Position numbers and translations under genes: made by a program
Shown: positions 35,364-46,781 of the stretch, in pieces
Layout: each line of letters begins with the position of its first letter
How positions within the stretch are numbered: the stretch's first letter is position 1
Notes under the pieces: model-generated
Told to the model about the DNA's origin: nothing
The model's input: only the letters and a program-made list of their open reading frames with translations
Database searches by the model: none
Assembly: GCA_001414485.1 (NCBI GenBank)
Contig: LLEY01000087.1
Coordinates: 203,679-267,678, forward strand
DNA: 64,000 nucleotides
DNA from: Calycina herbarum
Lineage: Eukaryota; Ascomycota; Leotiomycetes; Helotiales; Pezizellaceae
Reading direction: 5' to 3'

Positions 35364-35750
35364 GGCCAACTTGGATATATGGACCTGCTGATGAGACTTG
35401 TAGTACAATGAACTAGAAATTCGCAGTGATATTCGAATGCCCAATAATTACGCCACCGCAATTCCTTCAATCTATCCCCGCAATCTCTTGCAAGTGCAAC
35501 GCGGCTAAGTTGCCACGATCTCAACGAGGCTGTTGATTTCCAATCTCTTTACTATCTACGGAACTCCATCTAGGAGTGTCGTTGTCTAGTACTTGCATCC
35601 GACACAATGGTTATTGGATATCAAATCCAAGATTGGTCTTGCACTAATCTATCTCCACAATCTTCAAACTGCAAATGTCATCGTTCTCATTGGTTGCCAT
35701 TTCCTTATCACAACAGTGTTCCATTCGCCTGTTTGTTTCAACCTATCCGT

Positions 35751-35765
35751 CGGTACAACTACCCG
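35751..35765. promoter_or_regulatory. CGG-N9-CCG pair in the GMC/NCS1 shared promoter
   Basis: CGG at 35751-35753 and CCG at 35763-35765 with nine bases between, in the 683-bp region (35364-36046) between divergent GMC and NCS1 genes. Same geometry as the site at 26550-26564. A candidate target of the Zn2Cys6 protein encoded at 30779-32899. One such pair per several hundred bases is not rare by chance. Confidence 0.35.
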
Positions 35766-36046
35766 ATCAGCTATGCTGGCATTTGTATGTCGACCCTAGC
35801 AAGCGCTATGAAGATCGTAAATCGCGCGAATTGGAAGCTTCGGGCCCTTCTGAAAGGGTCCAGCCCCGTGGATTCTTAGGTCAATTCCTGGAGTTGGGAC
35901 CGCCCCCTTATCAAAATGGATATCGAAATTTAGGGATTGGTTGGTAGGAGGCGTTACATCCAGTATGCATGTAGAAGTCATATGAATGCTTCTCCCCTCA
36001 AATGCATAGTTTTCATCAATCCCTTTTTGGTCGATCGAACGAAAAG

Positions 36047-37951
36047 ATGGCTATTACCAATTTCTTGAAACGACTCGAGGTGAAGCCAACAGATGATGAG
36101 TTTGAAAGTATCAAAACGAGTAGGTGGGGAAACAGAGATGTTTACCCCATAGCCCATGACAAGCGTACATATGGTGTTTACGCTTTTGTTAGTTATTGGG
36201 GTATTTACTTCCTTCCACCCTTCTTCCTTCTCAGCCCTACTAACCAGTACATAGGAACCTGTGGGATTTGTCTTTCATCTTGGACTATTGGGAGTAGTTT
36301 GATTGGGATTGGACTTACTCCTGGTCAGGCTATGGCTTCTGTGGTATGTGAATTGGGGGATGGAAAAATGAGTAATTAAAAACTAACGATGAGTAGACTA
36401 TCGGCATGTTCCTGGCTAGTATTACCGCTTTTCTTAATGGGACGCCGGGGGCGAAACATCATCTTGGGTATGGGATGCTTTCCCGGGCGGCTTTTGGGCT
36501 TTGGGGGAGTTATTTTTGTATCATGCTTAATGTTTTTCAGAGTTTTGTTTTCTACGTACGTATTTTGATTATTGAATTGAGAGTGTTGAGATGTGTACTG
36601 ATGGGTTATAGGGCACGCAAATGTTCTTTGGTGGCCAGGCTTTTGTTATTATTTTGAATTCGATATTTCCTACGTTTTTGAGGATGAAGAATACACTCCC
36701 TGCTAGGTATGCCTTTCCAGTTTGCAGAGAGGATGGAGACATACTGACTTTTTGGTAGTGCTGGTATTACGACCCCTGGATTAATCGGCTTTGTTCTTTT
36801 TATCATCCTTTACTTCCCTATCATCTACTACATCCCGGCGTATAAGATCCAAAAGCTCTTGGAAGTACAAATTGTCATTGCGACTGCTACTTTATTGGGG
36901 ATCATGGGATGGGCTATACATGTAAGTTGAAATTCTAAGAGAGAGCGAGAGATAGGAGACGAGACTGACTGGATGAAAGATGAATGGAGGAAGCCCAGGA
37001 GATCTGGTGTCACCAGCTATTAAACTTACCAAAGCCGAAGCTGGATTCCGCGTTATGCAGGGGATTACTTCTGTTGCCGGGACTTATACTGGAGGGACGG
37101 ATCGAGTATCGGATTGGACACGATATGGTCGGGCGAGGCATACGAGTACACCTGCCATCCTCGTCCTGTTCATCACAGTTACCCTCACGGCCCTCGTCGG
37201 AATAGTCTCCACCTCAGCCCTAGCAAAAGTCTACGGAGAAATCCAATGGAACCCCCTCGTAACCCTGCAAACCGTCCAAGCAACAACCTACACGCCCGCC
37301 TGTCGCGCGGGCTCCTTCTTTGCAGGTCTCGGTCTCCTCTCCGTCACAGTATTCGTAAATTACACCCAGAACTGCGTCTCTTCAGGGATGGACATCGCTA
37401 TGCTTTGTCCTCGCTACTTCTCCCAAAGACGAGGAGCTATCATCTTCTCAATTTTGGGAATTATGGCACAGCCGTGGAGGTTCCTTACTGGTTCAGCGAC
37501 GTTTATTACTGTCCTTTCTAGTTTTGGGGTTTTTATGAGTCCGGCGGCGGCGATTCTGATTGTTGATTTTTGGATTCTTAGGGGGACGAAGTGGGATATT
37601 CCGCAATTGTATCAACCGGGGGGTATATACTGGTTTTTGGGGGGCATTAATTGGAGGGCTTTTGTGGCGTACTTTTTGGGTATGTGGCCTGCTTTACCTG
37701 GGTTTGTTGAGGCGGTGGGAGGGTTGGAGGTTGATATCGTGTGGAGGCGGTTTTATCAGATCTCTTACTTTTTTGGGTTTATTGTTGCGGGGGGCTTGTT
37801 TTGGGGATTTAATCTTTTGAGTCCGGTTGAGAGGGGAAGCCAGGTAGACTTTGATCTTGATGGGTCGGATGGACAAGCGGTCGTTGTTGAGGGGGTTGAA
37901 GGCGATGAGAAGAGGGGGCTGGAGAGTTTTGTGGGGAAGATTGTTGATTGA
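36047..37951 (+). CDS. NCS1-family nucleobase/hydantoin-type permease (Fur-like)
   Basis: Exons 36047-36343, 36397-36555, 36612-36706, 36759-36921 and 36980-37951 join to 561 aa. The N-terminal part (EFESIKTSRWGNRDVYPI, then a first helix YGVYAFVSYWGIYFL) and segments GLTPGQAMAS, GTPGAKHHLGYGMLSRAAFG, GIYWFLGGINWRAF match the NCS1 family, Fur branch, whose members carry uracil, allantoin, uridine, thiamine, nicotinamide or related compounds with protons. About 12 membrane helices; plasma membrane expected. The C-terminus ends in an acidic cytosolic tail. It sits in a run of catabolic genes and shares a promoter with the GMC oxidoreductase. An ATG 15 codons upstream is also in frame. Substrate unknown. 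Confidence 0.87.
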
Positions 37952-38571
37952 GAAGGGACGATGCTAAAGTGAGGGGGATGTTTGGTATCATGTTTTCTAC
38001 GTCGTTATTTTGAAGCTTGTTGAGTTCAGTGATTACGCAAAATCTTACTCTGGAGTTTTGTTCCGTTGTTTTGAATACTCTAGTGAGAAGTTTCTCGCAT
38101 CTTCGTTGTCTCGGTTGCTGGTTGATGTTGAGTGTATTTCTCAGAACTTTTGACTTGGAAACCTTGACCAAATTTTATTGTTTGAGATCCTATTGAGGAC
38201 ACGGGGTGGAATAGATTTTTACTTTGGTCTTTTTTACTATATTAAAGATCTTCTAGGCCCAACTCATTTCTCAATCCAAGTCACGGTTGCTCTATTACCC
38301 CTCACCACCATTCCTTTGAGACCCCTATTTCCAACTCCCTTTCACACTCAACACTTGCAGCACACTGTCCTGGATTCCCTATTATATATATCGGCTTTAA
38401 CCCCCCTCGGTCTAGACAATCCTCACTAAAACCGGGATCCATATATCTCCATCGCCCCCACCAAGAAACCTTATCGTACGGACCGCCGAGAAGAAAATCA
38501 TCCCACTCTCCACTTTGACTCACTGCACTCTGCACCTCCAACGCACTCAACCTGCAACTTTCAACACATTA
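37952..38571. other. Intergenic spacer upstream of the ALDH gene
   Basis: 3' flank of the permease gene and the distal part of the ALDH promoter region. No supported gene. It ends at the TA flanking the small foldback element. Confidence 0.4.
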
Positions 38572-38659
38572 CTATCCCCCCCTAAATAAAATGTAGAGTG
38601 CACAGATATTTAGTATGGCACAGCGGCCGTGCGCTTACATTTTATTTAGGGGGGGAGAG
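38572..38659. repeat. 88-bp TA-flanked foldback element, copy 1
   Basis: The ends are inverted repeats of 24 bp with one mismatch: CTATC7TAAATAAAATGTA at the left, CTCTC7TAAATAAAATGTA at the right when inverted. TA flanks both sides (38570-38571, 38660-38661). The 40-odd-base core (GAGTGCACAGA ... GCGCTTACA) is shared with a second copy at 42179-42272, about 90 percent identical by eye. This is the structure of a very short Tc1/mariner-type non-autonomous element. It lies about 220 bp upstream of the ALDH start codon. Confidence 0.75.
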
Positions 38660-38881
38660 TACCGCAACAGGATGTCTTCACCGTCGGATACTGGCAAGCG
38701 ACCCATATTTCTGGGAAATTTCAATAGTTTCCGGGGTTCGGGTATTTGCAAGGATGGAGAAACTTGACAGGGACTAGGCTTTGGTGAGGGGTGTCTGGCC
38801 TTTTGGGATTTACTTTGGGGGGATATTTATTTGAAGATTCTTGTAAAGCCAAGAAGAAAGAAGTCCAGAAATAAACCAAGT

Positions 38882-40478
38882 ATGCCAGAAGTACTTGAAG
38901 CAAAGTTGTTCATCAACAACGAGGTGAGTGTGCAAGCTATAATCTACGGGTCAGAGTACTGATGTGAAAGTAGCTCATTCCAGCCTCAACAAACGAGACT
39001 TTCGACTTCCACTCTCCTTTCGATGGGAAACTCATTGCAAAAAGTACTTCACACTCCCCTCCTTCACAAAAATCAACTAACACAACAAACCACAGTCCCC
39101 CAAGCATCAGCAGCTGATGTAGACTCCGCAGCCTCAGCAGCCCAAGCAGCCTTTCCCTCATGGAGTGCCCTCTCCCCAGCCCAACGCGGAGCCCCCATGA
39201 AAAAACTCGCCGCCAAAATCCTCTCCGAGACCTCATCACTCGCCCAACTTGAAGCCCGTTCCATGGGAAGACCAGTCAGCGATTACTTTGACGCCAATTA
39301 TGCCGGGACACATCTCAATTATTTTGCTGAGGCGGGGTACGCACAAGGACATACGAGTTTAAATACACCGGGCTTTTTGAACATGTCTTTGAGACAACCT
39401 TTTGGAGTTGTGGGAATTATCATTCCTTGGAATGCACCATTGGTTTTCTTTAGCAAAAAGGTTGCGCCTGCACTTGCTGCTGGGAATTGTGTGATTGTGA
39501 AGAGTAGTGAGAAGGCTCCTCTTACGGTTTGTGGTTTCCTAGGAATTTTGATGATGCTTTTCTGATGATTTGTAGTCTTGGAAAGTCTCAGAATGGATCG
39601 CAGAGTGTGGGTTCCCACCAGGAGTAATCAACGTCATCTCTGGCCATGGACATATCTCCGGAGCCGCAATGTCTTCACATATGAAAATCAGAGCTATCTC
39701 TTTCACCGGTTCCGCTCGTACGGGAAAACAAATCCAAATCGCAGCCGCGCAATCGAATCTCAAAAAGGTAGTCTTCGAGCTCGGTGGTAAAGGACCATCG
39801 ATCATTTTCGAAGACGCGGATATTGAAGAAGCAGCTGCGAAAACCGAGTTTAGTATCAATTTCAACAGTGGCCAGACTTGTATGGCAAATTCTCGGATTT
39901 ATGTCCATGAGAGTTTGAAAGAGAAATTTACCGAGACTTTCAAGGCTTTGGCTAGCAAGAGGAGGATTGGAAATCCTCTGGAGAAGGAGATTAACCACGG
40001 ACCGCAAGTAGATAAAATCCAATACGAGACAGTATTGAGATATATTGAGCTAGGAAAAGTATCCGGAACCCTCCTCCTCTCCGGCGAAAACTCATCTACA
40101 AACCTGACCGTCCATCCCGTAATCTTCACCGACCAACCGGAAGACTCTCAAATCATGAAAGAAGAAATCTTCGGTCCTGTTGTGGTAATCAACACCTTCA
40201 AAACCGAAGAAGAAGTTATTGCCAAAGCCAACGATAGCGAATTCGGCCTCTATGCTGCACTCTGGACGAAGGACTTGGAGAGAGCTATGAGAGTCAGCAA
40301 GAAGATTGATAGTGGAATGGTGGGTGTGAATTGTGCTAGCCCTACTAGTTGTTGGGATTTGCCGTTTGGGGGGTATAAACAGAGTGGGACTGGGAGGGAG
40401 AGCTTTATGGAGAGTATGGATCACTTTTTGGAGCAGAAGACTATTTATTTTAAGGTTGCTGGGATTGGGGGTGTGTGA
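38882..40478 (+). CDS. NAD(P)-dependent aldehyde dehydrogenase
   Basis: Exons 38882-38923, 38974-39043, 39096-39526 and 39576-40478 join in frame to 481 aa. Family landmarks are present: IIPWNAPLVFF (substrate tunnel/cofactor region), SFTGSARTGKQI (cofactor-binding turn), FELGGKGP with the general-base Glu, NSGQTCMANSRIYV with the nucleophilic Cys, and KEEIFGPVV and LPFGGYKQSGTGRE toward the end. The enzyme oxidises an aldehyde to the acid. Length is normal and no targeting signal is evident, so cytosolic. Within the run of catabolic genes it would complete oxidation started by the GMC enzyme. The donor of intron 2 (GTACTT) is slightly unusual but gives the only in-frame join found. Confidence 0.9.
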
Positions 40479-40668
40479 TTGGGGTATCTATCTATGAATC
40501 TATGTTATCCTATGCTTATCCAAACAAAACAAAAAGAGAAACATGACACTGATCATACCAGATGGAATCGCAAAGGGGAGTCGTAAGATGGGACAATACA
40601 GCAACATGCAACGCTAAAATCGCTAAACCAAAATGATGTGACTTGGAAATCCAGGCTGGAGAACCCTC

Positions 40669-41649
40669 CTAGAAACTTCTCCTCCTTCTCCTTCCTCTCC
40701 TCTCTGCCCTCCACTCGTCGTCAACTCTGCTACTACTCCCATGAATGATCCTCGTAACGACCAATCCTCTCGCAACATTTGCAACCATCTCCAGCCCATC
40801 GTTAAGTTCCGGGTCATCTCCTCTCGCCCAGCTAGTCCTGAATGAAGCAGCCGTAGCTGTAACAACTCGCTTCCCCTTGGGTCCAATCCAATTACCCTTG
40901 CGGTCGCTCATGTGAAGGGCTTCAATGGCACCTGCAAGTGCAGCAACTTTGGAGGCTTCGAGTGCTTTGTTCTGAAGCATTTCTTGTCTGTCCTCAGGCG
41001 AGGGAAGGGAGAAATTCCGTTGTGGAAGTATTGGATGGTGGTGATGATGTCGGTGGTGACGTCTGGGTTGGTGGTCATCCATATCTCTTGTCCCGATCAC
41101 AACCTCCACGTCCGATTCCTCGACGGATTGCGTAGCAGTCGAGAATTTGTCTTCAGGATGTTGATAATAATCATTCTTCGGGGTTCTCCTCTCAAACGAT
41201 TCCTCCTTCTCCACACGGCCCCGGAGAGGTTGTTCCTCACCATAAACAGTCCCTTCATCGTTCACAACTATCGTGGGAATATTGACATACATCGAGGTCT
41301 CGGATGGAGCTTTTGAGGATGAACGTTCGCTGTCATGATGAAAGACTTCTCGCTCCTTCTTTCGTAGCTTTCGCTTGAGATGTCGCAGTTCTCTTCTAAG
41401 TTCACTCTCTGTGGTTCTATCACTCGCTCTGTCGTCTATCTGTGACCGGTCCTTGCCATGAGAATGATCCTTTGGAGCATCTTCGGCGCTTTCGCGCTCG
41501 CGTTCATCCTCATCAAGATGGTGTTTCGCAGCAGCAACCGCCGCAGTGAAGATTACCGGACCAAACTTTGTGAGGAAGGATTTCGTGGCATTCTTCAGAG
41601 CGGCGGAATTCTGTTTTGAAATCTTGGGCCTTGAAGGGCTGTCTGGCAT
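40669..41649 (-). CDS. Hypothetical His/Arg-rich protein
   Basis: Single exon, 326 aa from ATG 41649 (MPDSPSRP); the 33 codons upstream look like leader. Features in order: a short hydrophobic segment (FGPVIFTAAVAAA) near residue 40, a long charged region rich in Glu, Asp, Arg and Lys likely to be disordered or coiled, a basic run of paired Arg and Lys, a histidine run of five after RRHHR near the middle, then ALEASKVAALAGAIEALHM with the look of a helix, and a terminal Arg-rich tail (RRGRRRRRSF). I do not recognise the family. Similar disordered His-rich proteins are common in ascomycetes. Function and location not assignable. Confidence 0.7.
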   Translation of the reverse strand: MPDSPSRPKISKQNSAALKNATKSFLTKFGPVIFTAAVAAAKHHLDEDERERESAEDAPKDHSHGKDRSQIDDRASDRTTESELRRELRHLKRKLRKKEREVFHHDSERSSSKAPSETSMYVNIPTIVVNDEGTVYGEEQPLRGRVEKEESFERRTPKNDYYQHPEDKFSTATQSVEESDVEVVIGTRDMDDHQPRRHHRHHHHHPILPQRNFSLPSPEDRQEMLQNKALEASKVAALAGAIEALHMSDRKGNWIGPKGKRVVTATAASFRTSWARGDDPELNDGLEMVANVARGLVVTRIIHGSSSRVDDEWRAERRGRRRRRSF

Positions 41650-42178
41650 ATTTGTTCGTCTGAATGTGTTCTCAGGTTTGAAATGGTTTGACTGATGGGT
41701 AGCTTGTAATAATTGATGCAGAATAATCAAACGAATGTAATGGAGCAAAAGAAAGTGAAGGATGAAAGAAAGTCAGGAAACGAGAGAAGGGAGACATAGA
41801 GAGATAGGGAGTGATTAATTGAAGCATTGTGGTCGAAATGATTGTAGGCACGCGCGAATGGAGAGGCGCGTGATCAGCATCGCGTGCGCTGAGATGAATC
41901 ACAACTCTCAGCGCACCAGACTTCTGGTGCGTATTGTGAGGAGGAATTATTGAGGCAAAATGAATGCGTGATGAGATAAAAGTACGAGTTGAAGTAGAAA
42001 TGGTTTTGGAGAGTTGAGGACGGCTGATCGGATTTTGAAAGCGGGAGGACCTGTCACGTGTTGGTGTGGCTGAACTTCTCAGGCATCGCCACAATCGCCC
42101 CTTCGTTCCTTCCTCTCCGCATATGAATCGAAACATTTCACAGGCTAAATTGTCATGTCGCTAGAGGTCCTAGAGGTA
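41650..42178. promoter_or_regulatory. Upstream region with two adjacent perfect hairpins
   Basis: Region upstream of the His/Arg-rich gene (and, opposite, of the MFS gene). At 41886-41914 GCGCTGAGA and its inverse are separated by 11 bases. Overlapping this, GCACCAGA at 41913-41920 is followed two bases later by its inverse (41923-41930). Two tight palindromes sharing two bases are unlikely by chance. They could be protein-binding sites or fold in RNA. No gene supported. Confidence 0.4.
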
Positions 42179-42272
42179 CTATCCCCCCCCCCTTAAGTAA
42201 ATGTAGAGTGCACAGACATTTGGTATGGCGCAGCGGCGGTGCGCTTACACATTCACTTAAGGGGGGGGAGAG
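42179..42272. repeat. 94-bp TA-flanked foldback element, copy 2
   Basis: Same structure and core as the 88-bp element at 38572, with TA on each side (42177-42178, 42273-42274). The left C tract is 10 long and the right G tract 8; the inner arm reads TTAAGTAAATGTA. The core differs from copy 1 at about four of 43 positions, mostly transitions. It sits 135 bp before the start codon of the MFS gene at 42407. Confidence 0.75.
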
Positions 42273-42406
42273 TACTTAATGCGAAGGGCGCAGATCTTGG
42301 AAGCTACCCCGCTTCTTCATCAGCGTTGTTGGGATATTTCATCCCCCCTTTGCCAGGTTTTGTACTGCATCGCTCAATACCCACGGAGTAACCATTCTCC
42401 CCAACG

Positions 42407-44124
42407 ATGTCTGGTACAAGCGTTGAAGGCTCCATGACCATTGAACCTTGGTCCGCTTCTATCCCCTACCCAGGCAAGCCGAAAGAATCCTACCAACATG
42501 AGTTCCCTTACAGACCAGGTGTCTCTGTGGAAATGAATGACATGCCTGGCGCCAGCAGGGTCAAAGAAACTCAAACTCCTGAATCACAGCTCCCATCAAA
42601 CCCAGAACAAACTGATCAACTAGAAACGATTTGGGAACCATACAAGAATCGATATCGTGTCTTGGCAGTAAGTCTCGCTGCCTTTGGAAATGGTATGAAT
42701 GATGCGGCAAATGGAGCTTTGATTGAAAGCCTAGAAAAGTAATACAGCCTCTGTTCCTCGCGAATTTCACTGACGGTCTCTAGGCATTACAATATCAATT
42801 ATAGCACTGTCTCAATCATTTTCCTTTGCAATGCTCTTGGTTTTCTTGCCGCGGCGTTCTTTGTCAGCTCGTTGTCCCAAACCCTTGGACGGGCGAAGAC
42901 TTTGGTTATATCCGAGGCCATTTTGATAGTTGGATACATTATCATTGTTACAACCCCTCCATTTGCTGTAGTGGCTGGCTCGTACGTATTTATTTCTCTT
43001 CTTTTATTGTCCTAATAACACGAGTTAGATTTTTCATACTCGGCGCCGGCATGTCAATCAATCTTGCCATAGGCCAAGTCTTCTGTGCAAATTTAGCGAA
43101 CAACACGGTCATGACCGGGCTCTACCAAGGAGCCTACGGACTCGGAGGAACTATAGCACCTTTGATTGCTACCTCCATGTTATCACGAGGGTATATGTGG
43201 TCACGCTTCTACATTATTTTAGTAGGCCTTGCTGCTTTCAATCTTTGCTTCGCTGCTTGGGCGTTCTGGAAATACGAAGATGAATCGGATCCTGCTCTAC
43301 CTAGCCCAACTACCGGACGAGGTGATCGGAGTCAAATCATGACATCTTCGAAAAGGAGGTGGAGTTCCTTGAAGACTCTCTTATGCCATAGGACGACGAT
43401 TCTAGGTGCTATGTTTATTTTCGCTTATCAGGTAAGCTTGAGGAACTCAAATGCTTCCGGAATCATCTGCCTCAAAACCTAAAAAGCAAAGCTAACCCTT
43501 TATTTTCCCACAGGGAGCTGAAGTTGCGATTTCCGGTTGGGTAATTTCATTCCTAGTCCAGTTCCGCAATGGAGATCCAAGCAAAGTCGGATACGTCACT
43601 TCTGGTTTCTGGGCCGGCATCGCACTAAGTTCGTCAAAACTCCCCATCACATAAATTTACTTCTCATCATTTAATAGGTCGTTTCACACTCTCCTTCCTA
43701 GCCCACAAATTCGGCGAGCGTCGCTACGTCTACCTCGCAACAACCATCGTAATTTCCACCACCTAAAATAACCTCTCATAAATTAACATCCCACCAGGCC
43801 ATAATCCTCGAGCTCATAATCTGGTTCGTTCGTTCTATCCCCGGTGACTCCGTAGCCGTAGCATTTTCCGGTGTAGTTCTTGGCCCGATATCTCCTGCTG
43901 CAATTTATATCTTTCAACGTCTTATTCCGAGGGATATGCAAATTTCTTCTTTGTCTTTGATTGGATCTGTAGGGACTTCTGGGGGTGCTGTTGCGCCCTT
44001 TTTGGTGGGGATGGTTGCGCAGAGGGTGGGGACTTTTGTGTTGCATCCGGTTTGTGTAGGGTTGTTTGTTTGTATGGGGGTTAGTTGGTGGTGGTTGCCG
44101 GAAACGCAGAGGAAGGATGAGTAG
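42407..44124 (+). CDS. MFS transporter (BSC6-like fungal branch)
   Basis: Exons 42407-42738, 42784-42981, 43029-43431, 43514-43628, 43678-43748 and 43798-44124 join to 481 aa; introns are 45 to 82 bp. After an 80-residue polar N-terminus, hydrophobic segments form about 12 helices, with typical MFS text such as LGFLAAAFFVSSLSQTLGRAKTL after the second helix (the loop 2-3 signature) and GLYQGAYGLGGTIAPLIAT in helix 5. It resembles the fungal carriers related to yeast BSC6, mostly uncharacterised. Plasma membrane expected; substrate unknown. Transcribed away from the His/Arg-rich gene with a foldback element in its promoter. Intron 4 has an unusual GTTCGT donor but the join keeps the transmembrane text. 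Confidence 0.82.
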
Positions 44125-44458
44125 GCAGTTTAGGGAATAGGGATTGAGGGCTTTGTCGTATACTATGTACCTTACATAGAAAGACTTTTGGAAATCTGTA
44201 GCCACGAAGAAAAAGCATTTGACTTCCGAAAAACAAAATTATAATTTTCTCTAGAGGTATAGGAGACATAGTTCATGTAAGATTGAACTTATCTATACTT
44301 GAAAGGAAGTATTTAGCAGTTAGAAAGAAATATATGACGAATGCGAATGAAATTATAATCACGTTTCAGCGTGGCTGAACCGCGCCACAATCTCCCAACG
44401 CGACAACCTCCCCTCTCTTCTTGCCCTCTTTTCAACCTCATCTCCTTCCTCACAGAAA

Positions 44459-45245
44459 ATGCCTCCAACTCGCCCTTCATTATTAAAATACCGAAAGCCA
44501 GAGCCATACGAGCGCCCTCACAGTGTCAAATCCAATACCATATCCATAGCCAAATCTGCACCAAAACCCAAGAAACCCGCACCCCCAAAAATCAATTACA
44601 AGCCCTACAATTTCCCAAATTTCGCAGCCCCTTTAAGTCTATATTTCAGATCGGCGATATCTTGGGATACAGAGAAGCTTATTGGTAAACCCCGAGGGAT
44701 TAATTTTGGTGATATCAAAGAGTACGCTTCACAGAAGCTCCCTCTTCCTAAACGTGCACTAATGTATTCCAACCGATAATTCTCACATCGATGCCATAAT
44801 TGCAGCAGGTCCAGACTTCTGTTCCTCTCTCATAAATTTCAAATGCGGGAACTCAGATATTGGAAAATGCGGTTCCATTTCCGACGAAGCCATCATCCGC
44901 CTCTCATCCGCATGTCCCAATTTCCAGCACGTGTTCCTCGAAGCAGCGACACAACTTACCGATGCAGCGGTACTAGCTCCAACCACCAATTGCAAGGATA
45001 TAGTATATATCGGGATAATGGGACATGATAGAAGGACTGGGAAGATCACGAAAGAGGCACTGAAAGCATTACAGGGAGATAAAAAGAGGGCTGTGGGGTT
45101 GAAATATTTGAATCTTGTTGATCAATGTGGGGGAAGTATATTCGAGAAAGCGTGTAAGGGGTTGACGAAATCGAGGAAGATTTGGCTATTGATGAGGGAA
45201 GGACAGAGGGGAATGGCATTGCGGCGTCATTTGTGGCGAGTATGA
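44459..45245 (+). CDS. Leucine-rich-repeat (AMN1/F-box LRR-like) hypothetical protein
   Basis: Exons 44459-44753 and 44809-45245 join to 243 aa; the 55-bp intron uses GTGCAC and GCAGCAG. The N-terminal 60 residues are basic and Pro/Lys-rich. The second exon contains cysteine-type LRR text (ISDEAIIRLSSACPNFQHV, then LTDAAVLAPTTNCKDIVYIG, later AVGLKYLNLVDQ) as in AMN1 and F-box LRR proteins, though no F-box is evident. The C-terminus is uncertain: near 45180 another frame begins that reads as protein (IDEGRTEGNGIAASFVAS) to a stop at about 45325, so a one-base frameshift or annotation problem may truncate the natural protein. Probably a small protein-interaction module. Confidence is moderate because of this. 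Confidence 0.6.
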
Positions 45246-45308
45246 TGGGTAGTGAGAGTACTTCCACTTGGTTTGGGGGAAAGAGGGTTTCGATCAGTTC
45301 TGGGTTTG

Positions 45309-45785
45309 GAGAGTATGAATTTTAGTGACATGAAACGCTTGCCACGACATCTACATCTGCAACTACACAGACTTCGACTTCGACGACAACGTAAGCTTGC
45401 CAACCATGATATGCTTAATATATAAGACTGACTTCAAATTTACAGCATCACCGAAACAGTAACCGAAACACCAGCACCCACAAGCATGTACGCAGCTTGT
45501 AAAGACCCTAGAAACATCAGAAATAACATTCTGCTGTTTTTCCCTGAGGGGTCATTCCTCACGGATACAGCCAGCCAGTATGATTGCTGTGCCTTATGTT
45601 TTCAAATCGCCAATAGTATAGGTTCGGGCTACAGCTCTGTCTATTTTGGCTTCGGACAATCTTGTGAAATTATCATCTCAACCGATAGTACTTGTCCGGC
45701 GGGTCAAACAAAAAGTCTCACTGTGACTAATGGGGAGCCTGTGACAATTGCTAATGGACCTTGTGATCGATTTGTTGTTGCTTAG
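45309..45785 (+). pseudogene. 3' fragment of an apple/PAN-like secreted protein gene
   Basis: A Ser/Thr-rich linker (TSTSATTQTSTSTT) is joined across a 55-bp intron (45391-45445) to ITETVTETPAPTS and a Cys-containing domain: YAACKDPRN, ASQYDCCALCF, GQSCEIII, CPAGQTK, GPCDRF. Thr-rich linkers followed by such a Cys domain are typical of fungal secreted proteins with PAN/apple-like domains. Stops (TAGTGA) close the frame just upstream and no start codon or signal peptide was found, so it appears to be a stranded 3' fragment. It could still be transcribed from an unseen 5' exon. Confidence 0.4.
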
Positions 45786-45923
45786 GCGGTACACGATAAT
45801 ACTGAGGGAGTTGCTTTTGAGTTCATTTTGTACATCAAATTAGACAGCTTGAATTGAGTGGGAAGTTAACTTCCGTGAATACAGGAGTTTTGGGTTTCTG
45901 AGTGCTCATTTTTCAAACAAATA

Positions 45924-46413
45924 CAGTGAGTTGCGATTTAAGCTTGAATTTCGCTCTTTTTTGTAAACCGTGCTTTTTTTGTAAAAACTCTTATTTTACT
46001 CTCAGATTGTACAGCAACAAAACATGCTATAGAACTCTAGATAACGATAAGTTAAAGAGATAGATATTGTCTTCTACTCTATAAACTTTTTAAATAGAAA
46101 ACAAATAATAATATTTATGTTTCCTTTCTTATAGGGTCTTGGCAGGTCTTCTAGGGCTTAGCGGGGAATGTGAAAATTTTTCAAGAAAAGGGGTTTTTTC
46201 TATTTTTATCTATTCCTTAGATAATAATTATGGTATATTAGTTAGAGTAGTAAAAAGTAACAAGAAGAGATAAGTAAATATAGCGCTTCTTTCTAGCTAG
46301 GTCTCGTATCTTTTAGATGACTTTTATTTTCTGTCTTTTTAAAAATTCCAAAAATAAAAAAAGCTTGGTTTACAAAAAAACGCTGAAATTAAAGGTTAAA
46401 TCGTAACTTACTG
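45924..46413. repeat. MITE-like element, family CAGTGAGTTGCGA, copy 1 (490 bp)
   Basis: Begins CAGTGAGTTGCGATTTAAGC and ends with the inverse CGTAACTTACTG. TA precedes the left end; the right TA is not preserved. Interior blocks (TAGGGTCTTGGCA-like and AGCGCTTCTTTCTAGCTAGG) are shared with copies at 54371 and 63572. The interior is AT-rich and non-coding, so non-autonomous. It is the most diverged of the three copies. Confidence 0.7.
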
Positions 46414-46781
46414 AGTGTTGGGTGTTGGTTGGATTGCGGAGAGGCTGCATGCCGGAGGCTTATCAGGCCAGTTGGGATGAGAGTGTGTTGGTTGTATTTT
46501 TGCATGCACAAGTCAGCACTAGCGGGCCAGCTGACCACCAAAACCTTTTGCTCAGAGTTATACTTGGTTTATTAGCAAATGCCGTATTACAGTAAATGCT
46601 TCCTTGTCGTAACCCCTCAATGTACTGAGACACACGTGAGTACCTGTTGAACCACCTAGCGTAAAACTACTTATATTCTAACCAATGAGAAAAACTACTA
46701 GAGCAGTACCCCAAAGGACAGTACCAATATTGGAAATTCAACAACCGCCGCCACTTGAGCTCACCACCTTCGCACACCCAT

